Below, in pieces: positions 16,885 to 25,987 of a stretch of DNA of 64,000 bases. Position 1 is the stretch's first letter. Every line of letters starts with the position of its first letter. The notes under the pieces are model-generated. The model searched no databases, was not told where the DNA came from, and saw only the letters and a list, made by a program, of their open reading frames with translations. Position numbers and translations under genes: made by a program. The DNA is from Andreprevotia sp. IGB-42. Its GTDB lineage: Bacteria; Pseudomonadota; Gammaproteobacteria; Burkholderiales; Chitinibacteraceae. Location of the stretch: the NCBI RefSeq assembly GCF_009848685.1, contig NZ_WXTX01000016.1, forward strand, positions 1 through 64,000, in the 5' to 3' direction.

Positions 16885-17658
16885 TTACTCCACTTTCGGG
16901 CTTGCCGATGTGCCACCCAGTACTTGGCGGCGCGTGGTATCAATCAGCCGCGTCAGCTCGCCACTACGCTGCATGTCGCCCAGTGCCTTGTCGAAGGCAG
17001 CCACGATGGCCGGGGCATCAGCACGCTTGCGCGATATCACCACATGCAACGGTGCACTCCAGTACGCGCGATCCGGGCAGCTCAATTGCGCCTGCTCTGC
17101 AATGCTGAGCGTGCGCCGCATCAGGTACGGCCCCACTTCGGCATCGATGGGGAACAGGTCGATCCGCCCGCTCAGCAGCTTGCGCAGGTTGGCTTCGTCG
17201 CTGGGCGCCGCATCGGTCTTGAGCTTGCCGGATTGCACCAGCAGGTCGAAAGAATCCGAATAATAATTGCCCAGCGTCAGCCCGATCTTGTACGGCGCCA
17301 GATCGGGCAAGGTGCGCCATGCGTATTCACGGCCCTTCTTCTGGCAAAACACCATGCGCAATGACATCACCGGCGCGGTGTAGTACAGGTCTTTCTCGCG
17401 CTCCGGTGTCCTGGCCCAGCCGAAACTGCCATCGGCAAGGCCGCGACGCGGTGCTTCGATCGCGCGGTTGTTGGGTACTGCTTCCAGCCGGGCTTCGTAA
17501 CCCGCCCGCTCGAACACGGCCACCACCGCGGCGGTCAGCAAGCCCTTGCCCGGCAATTGCTCGCCCATGAAGGGTGGATAGTCCTGCAGCGTGAGCACCA
17601 CGGGGGAAGCGCGGGCCATGCCCGCAAAAAACAGCAGCAACAGCAACAACGGTTTCAT
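16885..17658 (-). CDS. Periplasmic solute-binding protein (SBP family 3 type)
   Basis: 257 residues with a signal peptide (MKPLLLLLLFFAGMARA). The fold of amino-acid-binding proteins is suggested by TLQDYPPFMGE, VFERAGYEARLEAVPNNRAI and the domain hinge region KIGLTLGNYYSD. No permease or ATPase gene is adjacent, so it is an orphan; it may work with a distant ABC transporter or as a sensor. Ligand unknown. Confidence 0.88.
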   Translation of the reverse strand: MKPLLLLLLFFAGMARASPVVLTLQDYPPFMGEQLPGKGLLTAAVVAVFERAGYEARLEAVPNNRAIEAPRRGLADGSFGWARTPEREKDLYYTAPVMSLRMVFCQKKGREYAWRTLPDLAPYKIGLTLGNYYSDSFDLLVQSGKLKTDAAPSDEANLRKLLSGRIDLFPIDAEVGPYLMRRTLSIAEQAQLSCPDRAYWSAPLHVVISRKRADAPAIVAAFDKALGDMQRSGELTRLIDTTRRQVLGGTSASPKVE

Positions 17659-17712
17659 TTGATCACCAGCAGGCCAGCCCTGATGATTTATCGTAAGGAC
17701 AAATCGGCGCGT

Positions 17713-18633
17713 CTACCGGGAAAGTGCTGCGGATTCCGCATCAACGGACATTTCCGCCTTCCAGTAGTCGATCAGGCAGCGCAGCTTGGGCGGCATCTGC
17801 CTGCGGCTGGCGTAGTAAAGATAAAAACCGAACCACACCGGGCATGCTTCCGGCAACACGCTGACGAGTTCGCCGCTGGCGAGGGCCGATGCCACAAAGC
17901 GCTCGAAGGTATAGGCAAGGCCTGCGCCGCCAGCAGCGGCAAATGCCATGAAATTGCCATCGTTCACCGTCAGCGGGCCGTTGACCTCGATCTCGACCGG
18001 CTTGCCATCGCGCTGCAGCTCCCAACGGTAAACGGTGCCGCTGGCAAAGCGGTAGCAAATGCACGCGTGCTCGCGCAGGTCTTCTATCGCCCGTGGCGCA
18101 GGGTGCCGCGCCAGATACGCCGGGGATGCCACGATGACCACGCGTTCTTCTCGGGTCAGCGGTACGCCCACCATGTCGTTCTGTACCGATTCGCCCAGGC
18201 GGATGCCGGCATCGAATCCTTCAGCCACGATATCGACAAATTGATCATCAAAGCGTAGCTCCAGGCTGATTTGCGGATAGGCCTCGATAAAGCCGCCCAG
18301 GCGCGCCTGCACCAGCGGCGCGGCAATGCGCGGCAAGGTCAGGCGCAGCAAGCCGCCCGGCTGCGCCCGGTAGCCCTCCAGATCACTGGCCGCCTGCGCC
18401 AGATCCGCCACGGCCGGTGCCACGCGCCCCAGGTAGCGCTCACCTGCTTCGGTCAGGCTGACACTGCGCGTGGTGCGCTGCAGTAGTCGCACGCCCAGCC
18501 GCTCTTCCAGCGCCTTGACGGCCTGGCTGACCGCGGGCGGGCTCACCTGCAGCAGCGCTGCGGCGGCAGTGAAACTGCGCTTTTGCGCCACGGTGACGAA
18601 CGCCAGCAGGCCATCGAGTTGATCCAGCTTCAT
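17713..18633 (-). CDS. LysR-family transcriptional regulator
   Basis: 306 residues. The N-terminal winged helix-turn-helix reads FVTVAQKRSFTAAAALLQVS and AVSQAVKALEERLGVRLLQRTTR. The effector-binding domain follows (about 90-290). The ATG at 18633 gives the normal N-terminus MKLDQLDGLLAF; a longer upstream reading has no support. It is divergent from the aldo/keto reductase gene at 18790, its likely target. Inducer unknown. Confidence 0.94.
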   Translation of the reverse strand: MKLDQLDGLLAFVTVAQKRSFTAAAALLQVSPPAVSQAVKALEERLGVRLLQRTTRSVSLTEAGERYLGRVAPAVADLAQAASDLEGYRAQPGGLLRLTLPRIAAPLVQARLGGFIEAYPQISLELRFDDQFVDIVAEGFDAGIRLGESVQNDMVGVPLTREERVVIVASPAYLARHPAPRAIEDLREHACICYRFASGTVYRWELQRDGKPVEIEVNGPLTVNDGNFMAFAAAGGAGLAYTFERFVASALASGELVSVLPEACPVWFGFYLYYASRRQMPPKLRCLIDYWKAEMSVDAESAALSR

Positions 18634-18789
18634 TACAAAGCCCTGCTTAATACTTTGAAAACAATATCCGGGTTTTTCTAACAATCCGCAGCAATTATTC
18701 TGCAGCTGTGTCCACCGCGCGACGTTGCAAGCGGTGGCGAGCCGGTCACTGATCAGCAGCCCGGCAACCCGACGAGCGGAGAAATCATC

Positions 18790-19896
18790 ATGTCGAATCA
18801 ACACTATTACACGCTGGGCCGCAGCGGTCTGCGCGTCAGCCGCCTATCGCTGGGCGCCATGACCTTCGGTACCGAATGGGGCTGGGGCGCGGACAAGGCG
18901 GCAGCGCAGCGGCTGTTCGATGCCTACCTGGATGCCGGCGGCAATTTCATCGATACCGCCGATGTGTACACCGGTGGCACCAGCGAACAATGGCTGGGCG
19001 AATTCATAGCCGCGCGGCAGGCGCGCGATCAGGTAGTACTGGCCAGCAAGTTCACCTTCAATCTGGGGCCTGCGGCCAATCCCAATGCCGGGGGCAATGG
19101 CCGCAAGAACATCCTGCGTGCGGTCGATGACTCGCTGCGGCGCTTGGGCACCGATTACCTCGACCTCTATTATTTGCACGCATGGGACATGCTCACCCCA
19201 GTAGAGGAAGTGATGCGTACGCTGGATGATCTGGTGCGTGCCGGCAAGATCCGCCATATCGGCCTCTCCGACGTGCCGGCCTGGTACGCCGCCCGTGCGC
19301 AAACGCTGGCCGAATGGCGCGGCTGGGAACCGGTAACAGCGCTGCAGCTGCAATATTCATTGGCCGAACGCAATCTGGAGCACGAGTTCACGCCGCTGGC
19401 GACCGAGCTGGGCATGGGCATTACCGCGTGGAGCCCGCTGGCAAGCGGTTTGCTGTCCGGCAAGTACCGCTCTGATGGCAGCGGCGCTGGCCGGCTGGAG
19501 GCGATGCGTGACAGCCCTAATCCGGTGTTCCAGAAGTTCAACGAGCGTAACTGGGCCATCGTGGCAGAGCTGGAACGTGTAGCCCGCGAAATCGATCAGC
19601 CCATGGCCGCGGTAGCGCTGAACTGGGTGGCCAACCGGCCGGGCGTGGGCAGCGTGATCATCGGCGCCAGCCAGCCCGATCAGCTCGAAGGCAACCTGCG
19701 TGCGCTCGATTTCACGCTGCCCGCCGAACTTGCCGCACGGCTGGATGCAGCAAGCGCGCCGGAAACCCCTTTCCCCTATTTCTTCTTCACCAACAATATG
19801 CAGGGCATGATGTATGGCGGCGCCAGCGTGGGCAACAAGCAGCCGGGCTATATCCGGCCGGTTCTGGTCAGCGGCAGCGGCGCTGGCGTGAGCTGA
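18790..19896 (+). CDS. Aldo/keto reductase
   Basis: 368 residues, a TIM-barrel NADPH-dependent oxidoreductase. The catalytic tetrad is visible: Asp and Tyr in FIDTADVYTGG, Lys in LASKFTF and His in YYLHAWD. The cofactor end reads SVIIGASQPDQLEGNL. It is longer than many family members because of a C-terminal tail of about 35 residues. It is divergent from a LysR-type regulator, a common pairing for inducible detoxifying reductases; the substrate is not evident. Confidence 0.94.
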   Translation: MSNQHYYTLGRSGLRVSRLSLGAMTFGTEWGWGADKAAAQRLFDAYLDAGGNFIDTADVYTGGTSEQWLGEFIAARQARDQVVLASKFTFNLGPAANPNAGGNGRKNILRAVDDSLRRLGTDYLDLYYLHAWDMLTPVEEVMRTLDDLVRAGKIRHIGLSDVPAWYAARAQTLAEWRGWEPVTALQLQYSLAERNLEHEFTPLATELGMGITAWSPLASGLLSGKYRSDGSGAGRLEAMRDSPNPVFQKFNERNWAIVAELERVAREIDQPMAAVALNWVANRPGVGSVIIGASQPDQLEGNLRALDFTLPAELAARLDAASAPETPFPYFFFTNNMQGMMYGGASVGNKQPGYIRPVLVSGSGAGVS

Positions 19897-19917
19897 TTCC
19901 CCGGCCCGCATGCAATG

Positions 19918-19946
19918 AAAAACGGAGGCCACGGCCTCCGTTTTCT
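19918..19946. terminator. Bidirectional terminator between the aldo/keto reductase and leuB
   Basis: A 9-bp stem (aacggaggc / gcctccgtt) with a 4-nt loop is flanked by A-rich sequence on the left and T-rich sequence on the right. It can serve both converging genes. Confidence 0.9.
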
Positions 19947-19985
19947 TTGCTGCCGGCTATTTCAAGCGACTGATGCAAGCACCAG

Positions 19986-21056
19986 TCAGAGCGCCGCAAC
20001 CACCGCATCACCCATGGCCGAGCAAGATACCTTCTCGGTACCGGCCTCGTAGATGTCTGCAGTGCGCAGGCCCTTGGCCAGCACGGCCTTCACGGCGTTT
20101 TCCACGCGCTGGGCAGCGGCTTCGTCGTTGAAACTGTAGCGCAGCATCATGGCCAGCGACAGGATGGTGGCCAACGGGTTGGCAACGTTCTTGCCGGCGA
20201 TATCCGGTGCCGAACCATGACTGGGTTCGTACAAGCCCTTGTTGTTTTGATCCAGCGATGCCGAAGGCAGCATGCCGATAGAGCCGGTCAGCATCGAAGC
20301 CTGGTCGGACAGGATGTCGCCGAAGATGTTGCCGGTGACGACTACGTCGAACTGCTTGGGGTTGCGCACCAGTTGCATGGCAGCGTTATCCACATACATG
20401 TGGCTCAGCGTGACGTCCGGATATTCCTTCGCCACATCGATCACGATTTCCTTCCAGAATTCGGTGGCTTCCAGCACGTTGGCCTTGTCGACCGAACACA
20501 GCTTCTTGTTGCGCTTCTGCGCCGCCTGGAACGCCACGTGTGCAATGCGGCGGATTTCCGATTCGGCATACACCATGGTGTTGAAGCCTTCGCGCTCGCC
20601 ATGCTCGTTGATGCGGATACCACGCGGCTGGCCGAAGTAGATGTCGCCAGTCAGTTCACGCACGATCAGGATATCCAGGCCGCTGACCACTTCCGGCTTC
20701 AGCGTGGAGGCATTGGCCAGTTCCGGGTACAGGATGGCCGGGCGCAGGTTGGCAAACAGGTTCAGATCCTTGCGGATGGCCAGCAGGCCACGCTCCGGGC
20801 GCAGCGGGCGATCCAGCTGATCGTACTGCGGGCCGCCCACGGCGCCCAGCAGGATGGCATCGGCTTCGCGTGCCAGCTTTTGCGTGAATTCCGGGTACGG
20901 TGAGCCGTACTGGTCATACGCGGCACCGCCCAGCGGCGCTTCGTCCAGCGTCACATCAAGGCCATCGGCCTGCAGCACATTCAATACTTTCTTGGCCTGC
21001 GCCACGATTTCCGGGCCGATGCCGTCGCCCGGAAGAACCAGGATCTTCTTGCTCAT
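19986..21056 (-). CDS. leuB: 3-isopropylmalate dehydrogenase
   Basis: 356 residues. Typical LeuB features: [14 protein letters not shown] start, [25 protein letters not shown], the [16 protein letters not shown] segment and [14 protein letters not shown]. It oxidatively decarboxylates 3-isopropylmalate, the third step in leucine synthesis. It is the last gene of the leu cluster here, but nagB with its own terminator lies between it and leuD, so leuB probably has a separate promoter in the 68-bp gap. Confidence 0.98.
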   Translation of the reverse strand: MSKKILVLPGDGIGPEIVAQAKKVLNVLQADGLDVTLDEAPLGGAAYDQYGSPYPEFTQKLAREADAILLGAVGGPQYDQLDRPLRPERGLLAIRKDLNLFANLRPAILYPELANASTLKPEVVSGLDILIVRELTGDIYFGQPRGIRINEHGEREGFNTMVYAESEIRRIAHVAFQAAQKRNKKLCSVDKANVLEATEFWKEIVIDVAKEYPDVTLSHMYVDNAAMQLVRNPKQFDVVVTGNIFGDILSDQASMLTGSIGMLPSASLDQNNKGLYEPSHGSAPDIAGKNVANPLATILSLAMMLRYSFNDEAAAQRVENAVKAVLAKGLRTADIYEAGTEKVSCSAMGDAVVAAL

Positions 21057-21080
21057 AGTCGTTACTCAGTCGGATTCAAC

Positions 21081-21101
21081 AAAAAGCGGGGCAAGCCCCG
21101 C
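21081..21101 (-). terminator. Terminator of nagB
   Basis: On the minus strand a gcgggg / ccccgc stem with a 4-nt loop is followed by TTTTT, 24 bases after the nagB stop. Confidence 0.88.
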
Positions 21102-21124
21102 CTGGGTGAAACGTGCACCGTGGA

Positions 21125-21856
21125 TCAGTGCGATACCTTGTACTGCACGTCACAGTCGGTCATCACGATCACGCGCGGGTGCGTCTGCAGCAGCGAGGCA
21201 GGCACCTGGGTAGTGATCGGGCCATTGAGCGTGCGGTCAAGGATCTCGGCCTTCTCGGCGCCCTTCACCACCAGCAGAATCATCTTGGCCTGCATGATGG
21301 AACCCATGCCCATGGTGACGGCGTGCGTCGGCACATCATCGATGCTGTTGAAGAAACGCTTGTTGGCTTCGCGGGTTTCCTGCTTCAGCGTTACCTGGTA
21401 GGTAAAGCGCGACAGCTGGTTATCCGGCTCGTTGAAGCCGATATGGCCGTTGTGGCCGATGCCCAGCAATTGCAGGTCCACCGGGCCTTGCTGATACATC
21501 ATTTCATCGTAGCGGCGGCATTCAGCATCCACATCCGGCGCATTGCCGTTGGGCACGTGGGTGTTTTCCGGTTTGATGTCGATGTGATCGAACAGGTTGC
21601 GCTGCATGAACGCGCGGTAGCTTTCCGGATGCGTGATCGGCAGGCCGACGTATTCGTCCAGGTTGAAGGTTTTTGCTTCCTGGAAGCTGACCAGACCCTG
21701 CTTGTAGGTCTTGACGATCTCGTTGTAAAGACCGACCGGCGTACCACCGGTTGCCATGCCGAGCACACCGTTCGGCTTGGCGCGCACTACCGAGATGATC
21801 AGGTCGGCGGCAGCGCGATCGAGATCTGCCTGATTTTTGAACTTGTGCAGGATCAT
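21125..21856 (-). CDS. nagB: Glucosamine-6-phosphate deaminase
   Basis: 243 residues. Motifs: GMATGGTPVGLYNEI (phosphate loop), FNLDEYVGLP, and the catalytic GIGHNGHIGFNEPD. It converts glucosamine-6-phosphate to fructose-6-phosphate and ammonia, the step that feeds chitin-derived amino sugars into glycolysis. It lacks the longer C-terminal allosteric tail of the E. coli enzyme (about 266 residues). It sits alone between leuD and leuB with no other nag gene nearby. The 157-bp upstream gap is AT-rich (TTGCAATATAATAATTCGC on the minus strand) and may hold its own promoter. Confidence 0.97.
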   Translation of the reverse strand: MILHKFKNQADLDRAAADLIISVVRAKPNGVLGMATGGTPVGLYNEIVKTYKQGLVSFQEAKTFNLDEYVGLPITHPESYRAFMQRNLFDHIDIKPENTHVPNGNAPDVDAECRRYDEMMYQQGPVDLQLLGIGHNGHIGFNEPDNQLSRFTYQVTLKQETREANKRFFNSIDDVPTHAVTMGMGSIMQAKMILLVVKGAEKAEILDRTLNGPITTQVPASLLQTHPRVIVMTDCDVQYKVSH

Positions 21857-22013
21857 GATTTTTTTCTTTCCTAGTGAGTCAGTAAATCGTTGAACTATAG
21901 CGAATTATTATATTGCAAGGTTGGCGGCCCGGCATGGACTGGTCAGACATTTTCCGGCCCCGGAAGAGCCAAAGCCGCCCGGCATTGCGGGCGGCTGGTC
22001 AGGCTATATCGTT

Positions 22014-22652
22014 TCAGACAAACAACCAGGGTTGCTGTGCTTTGCGCTGCGCTTCAAAGCTGCGGATTACATCAGCATGTTGCAGTGTCAGGCCGATTTC
22101 ATCCAGTCCGTTGAGCAGACAATGCTTGCGGTGGGCGGTAATGTCGAAACCGAAGGATGCGCCAGCTGGCGTAGTCACGGTCTGCGCTTCCAGATCGACC
22201 ACCAGCTTGTAGCCCTCGGTGGCTTCTGCTTCCCTGAACAGCTGCTCCACGATATCCGCAGCCAGCACGATGGGCAGCAAGCCGTTCTTGAAGCAGTTGT
22301 TGAAGAAGATGTCGGCAAAGCTCGGCGCGATCACTGAACGGAAGCCGTAATCCTCGATCGCCCACGGTGCGTGTTCGCGGCTGGAACCGCAGCCGAAGTT
22401 GTCCCGCGCCAGCAACACCTGCGCGCCGGCATAGCGCGGGAAGTTCAGCACGAACTCGGGGTTGATGGCCCGCTTGCTGTTGTCCATGCCCGGCTCGCCG
22501 TGATCCAGATAGCGCCATTCATCGAACAGGTTGGGTCCGAAGCCCGAGCGCTTGATCGATTTGAGGAACTGCTTGGGGATGATGGCATCGGTATCGACGT
22601 TGGCCCGGTCCAGCGGGCAAACGAGGCCGTTGAGTAATGTGAATGCTTTCAT
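22014..22652 (-). CDS. leuD: 3-isopropylmalate dehydratase small subunit
   Basis: 212 residues. LeuD markers: [20 protein letters not shown], the swivel-domain [19 protein letters not shown] and [20 protein letters not shown]. With LeuC it isomerises 2-isopropylmalate to 3-isopropylmalate. It is preceded, 3 bases away, by the entericidin gene and then leuC. Confidence 0.98.
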   Translation of the reverse strand: MKAFTLLNGLVCPLDRANVDTDAIIPKQFLKSIKRSGFGPNLFDEWRYLDHGEPGMDNSKRAINPEFVLNFPRYAGAQVLLARDNFGCGSSREHAPWAIEDYGFRSVIAPSFADIFFNNCFKNGLLPIVLAADIVEQLFREAEATEGYKLVVDLEAQTVTTPAGASFGFDITAHRKHCLLNGLDEIGLTLQHADVIRSFEAQRKAQQPWLFV

Positions 22653-22655
22653 GGC

Positions 22656-22784
22656 TTATTTCGTTGCTGCATTTTCGATCTTGCCGCCCACTTTCTGCAC
22701 ATCCTTGCCGAATCCCTTCATCGTATTGCAGCCGGAAACCGCAAACGTACAGGAGATCAACAGGGCAAAAAAGATCGACTTCAT
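22656..22784 (-). CDS. Entericidin-family lipoprotein within the leu operon
   Basis: 42 residues: signal peptide with lipobox VSGC, then CNTMKGFGKDVQKVGGKIE, the entericidin core. AAGGAG lies about 10 bases before the ATG. The stop is 3 bases from the leuD start and the leuC stop is 27 bases upstream, so it is co-transcribed with leuCD. An entericidin at this place is something I know from several betaproteobacteria; its link to leucine synthesis is unexplained. Confidence 0.9.
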   Translation of the reverse strand: MKSIFFALLISCTFAVSGCNTMKGFGKDVQKVGGKIENAATK

Positions 22785-22811
22785 CAGCAAACGCTCCTTG
22801 TAAACGGTGAG

Positions 22812-24221
22812 TTAGGTGAAAGTACGCACATCGACAAAATGGCCGGCAATCGCTGCAGCGGCAGCCATTTCCGGGCTGACCAGATGCGTGCGCCCACCCT
22901 GGCCCTGGCGGCCTTCGAAATTGCGGTTGGATGTGGATGCGCAACGCTCGCCCGGCTCCAGCCGATCCGCGTTCATCGCAAGGCACATCGAACAGCCCGG
23001 CTCGCGCCATTCGAAGCCTGCCTCGATGAACACCTTGTCGAGGCCTTCTGCCTCGGCCTGTTTTTTCACCAGACCGGAACCGGGCACGACCAGCACCAGT
23101 TTCACGTTGTCTGCCTTCTTCTTGCCCTTGGCGATGCCGGCTGCGGCACGCAGGTCTTCAATGCGGCTATTGGTGCACGAACCGATGAATACCTTGTCGA
23201 CCGGGATATCGGTCAGCGGGGTATTGGCGGCAAGGCCCATGTACTGCAATGCACGCTCGTAGCTGCCCTTCTTCACCGGGTCGCTTTCTGCAGCCGGATC
23301 CGGCACCTTGCCGCTGACGGCCAGCACCTGCTCCGGGCTGGTGCCCCAAGTCACTTGCGGGGCGATGTCGGCAGCCTGCAGGACCACGGTCTGGTCGAAC
23401 ACCGCGCCTTCGTCGGACACCAGCGTTTTCCAGTACGCCACTGCGGCATCCCATTGATCTGCCTTGGGCGAGAACGGGCGATCCTGCAGGTAGGCGATGG
23501 TCTTGTCGTCAACAGCAACCATGCCGGCGCGCGCGCCGCCTTCGATCGCCATATTGCACAAGGTCATGCGCCCTTCGATGCTGAGGCTGCGGATTGCATC
23601 GCCACCGAACTCGATGGCGTAACCGGTGCCACCAGCGGTGCCGATGCGGCCGATGATGGCCAGTGCCACGTCCTTGGCGGTAACGCCGCGGCCCAGCTCG
23701 CCATCCACGCGGATCAGCATCGCCTTCGATTTCTTGGCCACCAGCGTTTGCGTGGCCATCACGTGTTCCACTTCGGAGGTGCCGATACCATGCGCCAGCG
23801 CGGCAAACGCACCGTGCGTGGAGGTATGGCTGTCACCACAGACCACGGTCATGCCGGGCAAGGTGGCGCCGTTTTCCGGGCCGACCACGTGCACGATGCC
23901 CTGGCGCAGATCCTTGAACGGAAAATACGCAAGCGAACCGAATTCCTTGATATTGGCATCCAGCGTTTCCACCTGCTGGCGCGAAATCGGGTCCTGGATA
24001 CCCTTGTCCCAATGATCGGTAGGCGTGTTGTGATCTGCGGTGGCCACGATGGAGTGGTTGCGCCACGGTTTGCGGCCGGCAATGCGCAGGCCTTCGAACG
24101 CCTGCGGGCTGGTCACTTCGTGCACCAGATGGCGGTCGATATACAAAAGACAGGTGCCATCGGCTTCTTCGCGGACTACATGCGAATGCCAGAGTTTGTC
24201 GTACAGGGTTTGTGCGGTCAT
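22812..24221 (-). CDS. leuC: 3-isopropylmalate dehydratase large subunit
   Basis: 469 residues from the ATG at 24221, which gives the normal start [16 protein letters not shown]. Aconitase-family features: [35 protein letters not shown] and [11 protein letters not shown], the last two carrying the Cys ligands of the 4Fe-4S cluster. First gene of leuC-entericidin-leuD. Confidence 0.98.
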   Translation of the reverse strand: MTAQTLYDKLWHSHVVREEADGTCLLYIDRHLVHEVTSPQAFEGLRIAGRKPWRNHSIVATADHNTPTDHWDKGIQDPISRQQVETLDANIKEFGSLAYFPFKDLRQGIVHVVGPENGATLPGMTVVCGDSHTSTHGAFAALAHGIGTSEVEHVMATQTLVAKKSKAMLIRVDGELGRGVTAKDVALAIIGRIGTAGGTGYAIEFGGDAIRSLSIEGRMTLCNMAIEGGARAGMVAVDDKTIAYLQDRPFSPKADQWDAAVAYWKTLVSDEGAVFDQTVVLQAADIAPQVTWGTSPEQVLAVSGKVPDPAAESDPVKKGSYERALQYMGLAANTPLTDIPVDKVFIGSCTNSRIEDLRAAAGIAKGKKKADNVKLVLVVPGSGLVKKQAEAEGLDKVFIEAGFEWREPGCSMCLAMNADRLEPGERCASTSNRNFEGRQGQGGRTHLVSPEMAAAAAIAGHFVDVRTFT

Positions 24222-24337
24222 GGTCGTCTTCCAAGCTATGCCGAATGATACCGCGCCAGCACAGGCAAAACACCTGTCATTGCAGAAGGGGCGCAGCATT
24301 GAGCCTGAATTTACGGCCTGCACGGCAGGCTAACAAG

Positions 24338-24355
24338 ACCAGTACATATACTGGT
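24338..24355. promoter_or_regulatory. Perfect palindrome upstream of the MmyB-like regulator
   Basis: ACCAGTACATATACTGGT has 7-bp perfect arms and a 4-nt centre, and includes a TATACT -10-like hexamer. It lies 37 bases before the regulator start, so an autoregulatory operator over the promoter is likely. Confidence 0.6.
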
Positions 24356-24391
24356 ATAAACAGTAACAGGTAACAGGATAAGGAATCGGCG

Positions 24392-25171
24392 ATGTCCATA
24401 AGGCGCAAGGAACTGGGTGACTTCCTGTCGGCGCTGCGCCAGAAGTGCGAACCGGCCGCATTCGGCTTTCCGCCCGGCCTGCGCCGCCGCACCCGCGGCT
24501 TGCGGCGGGAAGAAGTGGCGCAGCTGGCGCAGATCAGCCCCACCTGGTACGCATGGATCGAACAGGGGCGGGAAATCAGCGTATCGAGCGATGTGCTGGA
24601 CCGGCTGGCAGCGGCACTGCGCATGGACAAAACCCAGCGTGCCTACCTGTTCGAGCTGGCCGGCCGTCACGACAATCAGCCCGCCGCGCCGGAGCACAGC
24701 ATGCCACCCGCCTTGCTGGCGCAGATCGTCGAAGATTTTGCCGCGCCCGCCTACATCCTTGACCGTTACTGGGATGTGATTGCCTGGAACGCACCGGCAG
24801 CTGTGCTGTTCGGACCATGGATGAATGCGGCGCACGCACCCAACCTGCTGCGTTTCGTGTTTCTGGACCCGGCAGCGCGCACGCTGGTAGAAGACTGGGA
24901 AACCCGTGCACGGCGGCTGGCGGCCGAATTCCGCGCCGATAGCCGCAGCAGCCTGGACGACCCGGCCTTGCTGCAGCAGGTGGAAGCGCTCAGCCAGGCC
25001 AGTCCGGAGTTCGCGCATTTCTGGAAACTGCACGACGTACTGGAGCGCCAGGGCGGGCTGCGTGGCTTTGCACACCCGCAGCAAGGGCACCTTGCCTTCC
25101 AGCAGGTGACCTTCAGGCTGGTGGACCACGAGCAACTGAAACTGGTGCTGCTGATGGCGGAATCCGCGTAG
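24392..25171 (+). CDS. XRE-type regulator with MmyB-like ligand domain
   Basis: 259 residues. The N-terminal Xre helix-turn-helix (about 10-75) includes LRREEVAQLAQISPTWYAWIEQGR. The C-terminal MmyB-type domain (about 95-255) carries YILDRYWDVIAWNAPAAVLFG, typical of this PAS-like family. Such regulators often control a nearby oxidoreductase; none is adjacent here. The next genes are a barnase/barstar pair 60 bases downstream, which could be regulated with it. A palindrome lies just upstream. Confidence 0.92.
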   Translation: MSIRRKELGDFLSALRQKCEPAAFGFPPGLRRRTRGLRREEVAQLAQISPTWYAWIEQGREISVSSDVLDRLAAALRMDKTQRAYLFELAGRHDNQPAAPEHSMPPALLAQIVEDFAAPAYILDRYWDVIAWNAPAAVLFGPWMNAAHAPNLLRFVFLDPAARTLVEDWETRARRLAAEFRADSRSSLDDPALLQQVEALSQASPEFAHFWKLHDVLERQGGLRGFAHPQQGHLAFQQVTFRLVDHEQLKLVLLMAESA

Positions 25172-25230
25172 CGCTTGCTCCGGCACCGGGCGGCGGCAAT
25201 AATCGCTGCAAACTTGTTCAGGAATGCACG

Positions 25231-25686
25231 ATGCGCAAAACGCTGTTTGCAGTTGTACTGACGCTGTTTGCAGTTGTACTGACGCTGCTTGCAACCAACG
25301 CGCTTGCACAGGAGCGTTGCCAGGACGTGGCGGCAACCATTGCCAGAGTGCAGCGCATCAATGCCGATGAGCTCACCCGCGTGCTGATCAGCCTGAATAA
25401 CGATGGCAAGCTGCCTGCAGCGCAGTTCATCACCAAGCGCGAAGCACAGGCGGCGGGCTGGCAGCCGGGCAAGGATCTGTGGGCAGTGTTGCCGCAGCAC
25501 TCGATTGGCGGCGACCGCTTCGGCAATTACGAGCGGGCATTGCCGGCTGGCAGCTACAAGGAAGCCGATCTGGATTATCGTGGCGGCAAACGGGGCGCCA
25601 AGCGGCTGGTTTTCGATGTGCGCGGCAAGCGCTACATCACCACCGATCACTACAAGACCTTCACCGAGGTGCCGCAATGCCACTGA
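25231..25686 (+). CDS. Secreted barnase-type guanyl-preferring ribonuclease
   Basis: 151 residues with a signal peptide (about 1-28, ending TNALA). The mature part matches barnase-family RNases: KLPAAQFITKREAQAAGW, IGGDRFGNYERALP (general-base Glu), DLDYRGGKRGAKRLVF (Arg cluster) and the catalytic His in TTDHYKTF. It cleaves RNA outside the cell, or inside if not inhibited. The signal peptide contains an exact 21-bp tandem duplication. The stop overlaps the start of the barstar gene by 10 bases. Confidence 0.94.
   Translation: MRKTLFAVVLTLFAVVLTLLATNALAQERCQDVAATIARVQRINADELTRVLISLNNDGKLPAAQFITKREAQAAGWQPGKDLWAVLPQHSIGGDRFGNYERALPAGSYKEADLDYRGGKRGAKRLVFDVRGKRYITTDHYKTFTEVPQCH
25240..25281 (+). 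repeat. 21-bp tandem duplication in the RNase signal peptide
   Basis: Two identical 21-bp copies encode TLFAVVL twice in a row, lengthening the hydrophobic core by seven residues; a third, diverged start (acgctgcttgca) follows. Confidence 0.95.
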
Positions 25687-25955
25687 AAACCCGCAAGGCT
25701 GCCCTCAAGCAGATACACAGCCTGGATGACGTCTACGATCAACTGGCTGCGCAACTGCCCTTCCCGGCACATTTCGGCCGCAACCTCGATGCATTGTACG
25801 ATGTACTGACTGGTGATCTGACCGGCCCGGTGCAAGTGATCTGGCACCACGCCGATGACGCGCGCGCTGCACTGGGCGACCATTTCGAAACGCTGCTCAC
25901 CGTATTCAACGAGGCCGCTGCGGAGCGCGACGACCTCGATATCGTTATCGACTGA
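25677..25955 (+). CDS. Barstar-family ribonuclease inhibitor
   Basis: 92 residues, no signal peptide. Barstar features: IHSLDDVYDQLAAQLPFP, FGRNLDALYDVLTGDL and the acidic C-terminal RDDLDIVID. It would bind and block the barnase-type RNase encoded just upstream, protecting the cytosol before export. The ATG at 25677 lies inside the RNase 3' end (10-bp overlap), which ties the inhibitor's translation to that of the enzyme. Confidence 0.94.
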   Translation: MPLKTRKAALKQIHSLDDVYDQLAAQLPFPAHFGRNLDALYDVLTGDLTGPVQVIWHHADDARAALGDHFETLLTVFNEAAAERDDLDIVID

Positions 25956-25987
25956 TCAGGAGCCTGCGCTGCCGCGTGCAGCCAGCC

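Noticed and set aside
21934-21960. Possible GntR-type (NagR/DasR-like) site upstream of nagB
   Set aside because: Only a half-site resemblance (tggtcagac); the second arm does not match well enough.
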